DNA of 34,969 bases from Candidatus Berkelbacteria bacterium (lineage in GTDB: Bacteria > Patescibacteriota > UBA1384 > JACPKC01). Each line of letters starts with the position of its first letter. Within the stretch, counting starts at the first letter, position 1. The position numbers and the translations under genes are program-made. Positions 32,744 to 34,969 of the stretch are shown here, piece after piece. Location of the stretch: the NCBI GenBank assembly GCA_020429585.1, contig JAGQLE010000018.1, forward strand, positions 1 through 34,969. Reading direction: 5' to 3'. A model generated the notes under the pieces. It was not told where the DNA came from. It saw nothing but the letters and a program-made list of their open reading frames with translations, and searched no databases.

Positions 32744-32778
32744 TATAATTCCTCGCGACTAGCAAACTAGCTAGTCGC
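32744..32778 (+). promoter_or_regulatory. -10 box and 5' hairpin of the second Nudix gene
   Basis: TATAAT (32744-32749) is followed by GCGACTAGC (32755-32763) pairing perfectly with GCTAGTCGC (32770-32778) around a six-base loop. The hairpin would sit at the extreme 5' end of the mRNA, where it could protect it from decay. The AGGAG of the GTG start lies about 40 bases further on. Confidence 0.55.
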
Positions 32779-32828
32779 AAAAATGCCAAAAGGCCCAAAT
32801 AGAGCTAATCCCAACTAGGAGTGAGGTA

Positions 32829-33422
32829 GTGAAAACACCCAAAAATGCAAAGTTGATTGCAGGTGGAGAGCGGTTTCAGATCTGGAGTTGGTCTCATGCT
32901 TTCGATGACGGGACAAAAGGTACATACGAACGAGTGAAACGTCGGCCAACAGTAGAGGTAGTCGCTCTTCAAAAAGACCGTGTAGTAGTAATAAGAGAAA
33001 CTCAGCCCTACAAAGGCTCCTTCCTAAGCTTCCCTGGTGGAACCCTTGACTGGAAAGAAGATGCACTTCATGGTGCTAAGCGCGAATTACTAGAAGAAAC
33101 TGGCATGACTTCATCCAATTGGGAAAAGCTAACAACGCTCAACCCGTGGAACTCTTTAGATTGGGATTTACACGTATTTATTGCTCGAGGATGTACGAGC
33201 ACGAATCGGCAAAACTTGGACCCAGGAGAGGATATCAAGTTCGAACTGTTTGACTACGACGATTTTCGAGAATCAGTTTTCGACAAAACGAGAAGGGAGG
33301 GACCATTCTTGACTAGCCTTCTGCGGATAATGCACGACGACAAAAAAGCGAAAGACTTCCAGCGCTTTCTCTTTGAAGGCAAAGAGCCTCACTGGCTTCG
33401 AGAATACCTTCCACTCGACTAA
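32829..33422 (+). CDS. Nudix hydrolase, ADP-ribose-pyrophosphatase-like
   Basis: The protein has 197 residues with a GTG start preceded by AGGAG. The Nudix box (71-93) begins GTLDWKEDALHGAKRELLEE and ends TGM, fully consensus. The upstream VEVVALQKDRVVVIRETQPY segment and size resemble the ADP-ribose pyrophosphatase (NudF/NUDT5-like) subgroup. A C-terminal helix follows (TSLLRIMHDDKKAKDFQRFL). It stands alone behind its own promoter and shares a terminator with groEL. The substrate is inferred. Confidence 0.9.
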   Translation: MKTPKNAKLIAGGERFQIWSWSHAFDDGTKGTYERVKRRPTVEVVALQKDRVVVIRETQPYKGSFLSFPGGTLDWKEDALHGAKRELLEETGMTSSNWEKLTTLNPWNSLDWDLHVFIARGCTSTNRQNLDPGEDIKFELFDYDDFRESVFDKTRREGPFLTSLLRIMHDDKKAKDFQRFLFEGKEPHWLREYLPLD

Positions 33423-33435
33423 TAACACCAAAACT

Positions 33436-33463
33436 AAAGACCGGGCTTCCTAACCCGGTCTTT
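33436..33463. terminator. Bidirectional rho-independent terminator
   Basis: AAAGACCGGG (33436-33445) pairs with CCCGGTCTTT (33454-33463), ten pairs around CTTCCTAA, with A- and T-ends on the two strands. It separates the convergent Nudix and groEL genes. Confidence 0.88.
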
Positions 33464-33491
33464 CACTATCTACCAGCTATAATCCCTCAAA

Positions 33492-34969
33492 TTACATCAT
33501 CCCCATGCCGCCCATGTCAGGCATGCCGCCGCCAGGAGGCATTGCACCGGCATCGGCTTTTGGTTCTGGTAAATCGCTAACTGCTGCTTCGGAGGTGATA
33601 ATCAGACCAGCAATCGAGACAGCGTTTTCAATCGCCGAACGGGTAACTTTAAGCGGGTCGATAATTCCGGCTTCGATCATATCAACGTATTCATCAGTCG
33701 CGGCATTATAACCCATACCTGGTTCGCGCTTTTTAACCTCTTCGATAACAACGGCACCGTCTTTACCAGCGTTGGTGGCAATTTGACGCATTGGCTCTTC
33801 GAGTGCCCGACCCAAAATTTTAACCGCCACACGCTCTTCGTCATCTTCCATAGCAACTTTATTGAGCTCGGAAATAGTATCAACTAAGGCAACTCCGCCT
33901 CCGGCAACGATTCCTTCCTCGACAGCGGCTTTGGTTGCATTAACAGCGTCTTCGATCCGGAGCTTCTTTTCGTTGAGTTCAACTTCGGTCGCAGCTCCAA
34001 CCTTAATTACGCCAACACCGCCCGATAACTTCGCCAGACGCTCCTGGAGTTTTTCCCGGTCGTAATCCGAAGTGGCGCGCTCTACCTCAGCTTTAATCTG
34101 TTCGACACGATCCTTAATGGCAGGCTCCTCACCTTTACCTTCGACAATCGTTGTCTTTTCTTTATCGGCCACAACTTTTCTGGCTCGGCCAAGCTGTTCA
34201 AGAGTAACATCCTCTAGCTTAGTCCCGGTTTCCTCAGAAATTACCGATCCACCAGTTAAAGTCGCCAAATCGGCAAGCATTGCCTTGCGTCGGTCACCAA
34301 ATCCAGGAGCCTTAACTGCTAAGGCATTAAAGGCACCACGGAGCTTATTAACTACCAAGGTTGCCAAGGCTTCGCCGTCGACATCTTCAGCAATTATTAC
34401 CAAGTGCTTTTTACCAACTTGGGCAATTTTTTCTAAGATCGGCACGATCTCTGTTAATGAAGAAATCTTTTTGTCGGTCAGTAGAATGTACGGATCATCA
34501 TAAACCGCTTCCATTCGACCTGGATCGGTCATCATATAAGCTGATAGAAAACCATTGTCGAACTGCATACCCTCAACAACTTCCTTTTCGATGCCCAGAG
34601 TTCGCCCCTCTTCAACAGTGATTACGCCGTCTTTGCCAACAACATCCATTACATCAGCGATCAAATCGCCAATCTCCTGGTCGCCGGCTGAGATTGAGGC
34701 GACTTGGGCAATTTCTTCCTTGCCGGATACAACTTTTTTACGATCTTGCAGCTGTTTTACGACCGCTTCGACCGCCTTATCTAAGCCACGACGAATTGCC
34801 ATCGGATTAGCTCCAGCAACAACGTTCTTAAGTCCCTCGTTAACGATAATCTGCGCCAACAAAGTCGCAGTTGTCGTACCGTCGCCAGCCACGTCATTAG
34901 TCTTAGTCGCTACCTCTTTAACCAACTGAGCACCCATATTCTCAAACTTGTCCTCAAGCTCGATTTCCT
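33492..34969 (-). CDS. groEL: Chaperonin GroEL (5' end outside the window)
   Basis: 491 residues of the ~545-residue 60-kDa chaperonin are present; the frame continues past the right edge, where the codons read [20 protein letters not shown], internal to GroEL. So ATG 34937 is not the start. The ATP-site segment [17 protein letters not shown] is intact. Apical and equatorial parts follow ([33 protein letters not shown]), and the usual Gly-Met tail ends it ([12 protein letters not shown]). It folds cytoplasmic proteins with GroES, whose gene is not visible. Transcription ends at the shared terminator. Confidence 0.98.
   Translation of the reverse strand, partial: EIELEDKFENMGAQLVKEVATKTNDVAGDGTTTATLLAQIIVNEGLKNVVAGANPMAIRRGLDKAVEAVVKQLQDRKKVVSGKEEIAQVASISAGDQEIGDLIADVMDVVGKDGVITVEEGRTLGIEKEVVEGMQFDNGFLSAYMMTDPGRMEAVYDDPYILLTDKKISSLTEIVPILEKIAQVGKKHLVIIAEDVDGEALATLVVNKLRGAFNALAVKAPGFGDRRKAMLADLATLTGGSVISEETGTKLEDVTLEQLGRARKVVADKEKTTIVEGKGEEPAIKDRVEQIKAEVERATSDYDREKLQERLAKLSGGVGVIKVGAATEVELNEKKLRIEDAVNATKAAVEEGIVAGGGVALVDTISELNKVAMEDDEERVAVKILGRALEEPMRQIATNAGKDGAVVIEEVKKREPGMGYNAATDEYVDMIEAGIIDPLKVTRSAIENAVSIAGLIITSEAAVSDLPEPKADAGAMPPGGGMPDMGGMGMM

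Larger units (their letters stand above)
32370..32828. other. 459-base non-coding region with promoter-like boxes and inverted repeats
   Basis: No long reading frame occupies this gap. It holds TATAAT at 32436-32441, the inverted-repeat element 32438-32591, a quiet AT-rich stretch from about 32592 to 32740, and the second Nudix gene's promoter and hairpin (32744-32778). A 23-codon frame from ATG 32454 (MQSLRQERSYWKVNLVY, then TEYAKS) sits inside the inverted repeat; it has no ribosome site and I do not call it a gene. Confidence 0.8.

Noticed and set aside
33478-33483. TATAAT promoter near the groEL end
   Set aside because: It points into the antisense of groEL, has no -35 and no downstream plus-strand gene.
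34913-34937. ATG 34937 as the groEL start
   Set aside because: Codons upstream of it to the edge encode conserved GroEL sequence ([10 protein letters not shown]), so the gene continues outside the window.

Overview
The window reads as a compact, chromosome-type segment of a Candidate Phyla Radiation (Patescibacteria-like) bacterium; this placement is inferred from layout and gene content, not from a marker-gene tree. Genes are packed almost end to end, often with ATGA, GTGA, TAATG or TAGTG junctions. Many secreted or membrane proteins have only CPR-style domains. TGA is used as a stop (gltX, the Ogt-like gene, the ABC ATPase), so the UGA-recoded CPR groups are unlikely. I see no tRNA, rRNA, CRISPR array, transposase or prophage gene.

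Layout. 1-461 (-) is the start of a gene resembling zeta-type (cadmium) carbonic anhydrase. 643-2385 (-) is lepA. 2488-5604 (+) is a surface module: a membrane-anchored FN3-like protein, a PKD-domain protein with a sorting-signal-like C-terminus, and a sortase whose N-terminus is a Pro-Ala hexanucleotide repeat. 5597-10647 (-) is an operon yraN-rnhB-gltX-murJ-46-aa membrane protein-285-aa membrane protein. 10678-11247 (+) is a CDP-alcohol phosphatidyltransferase, meeting the (-) operon methyltransferase-rpmA-rplS (13262-11281) at a shared bidirectional terminator. 13230-17934 (+) is dnaE-gdhA. 22439-17931 (-) is PAP2 phosphatase, COG2426 membrane protein, M16 peptidase, ndk, a WecA/TagO-type transferase, a 34-aa membrane peptide and a PH-domain protein.

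22501-25386 (+) holds a Xer recombinase, a divergent uracil-phosphoribosyltransferase-like protein, a very acidic protein and a small very basic ORF. 25455-28386 (+) is ychF, rpsF-ssb-rpsR and efp. 28418-32369 (+) is an operon of a PRC-barrel protein, Ogt-like protein, MacB-type ABC ATPase and permease, a membrane-anchored protein and a Nudix hydrolase. 32370-32828 is non-coding with a large inverted-repeat structure. 32829-33422 is a second Nudix gene, and groEL (-) runs off the right edge.

Themes. Envelope functions (sortase and substrate, MurJ, WecA/TagO, PAP2, phosphatidyltransferase) are interleaved with core translation and replication genes. Expression signals are unusual. Several genes have a -10 box 6-8 nt before the start codon and no Shine-Dalgarno, suggesting leaderless mRNAs. 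Two genes look as if they begin at ATC or ATT behind a well-spaced GGAG. The least described items are the 32438-32591 inverted-repeat element, the structured efp leader, the acidic/basic gene pair and the carbonic-anhydrase-like gene.
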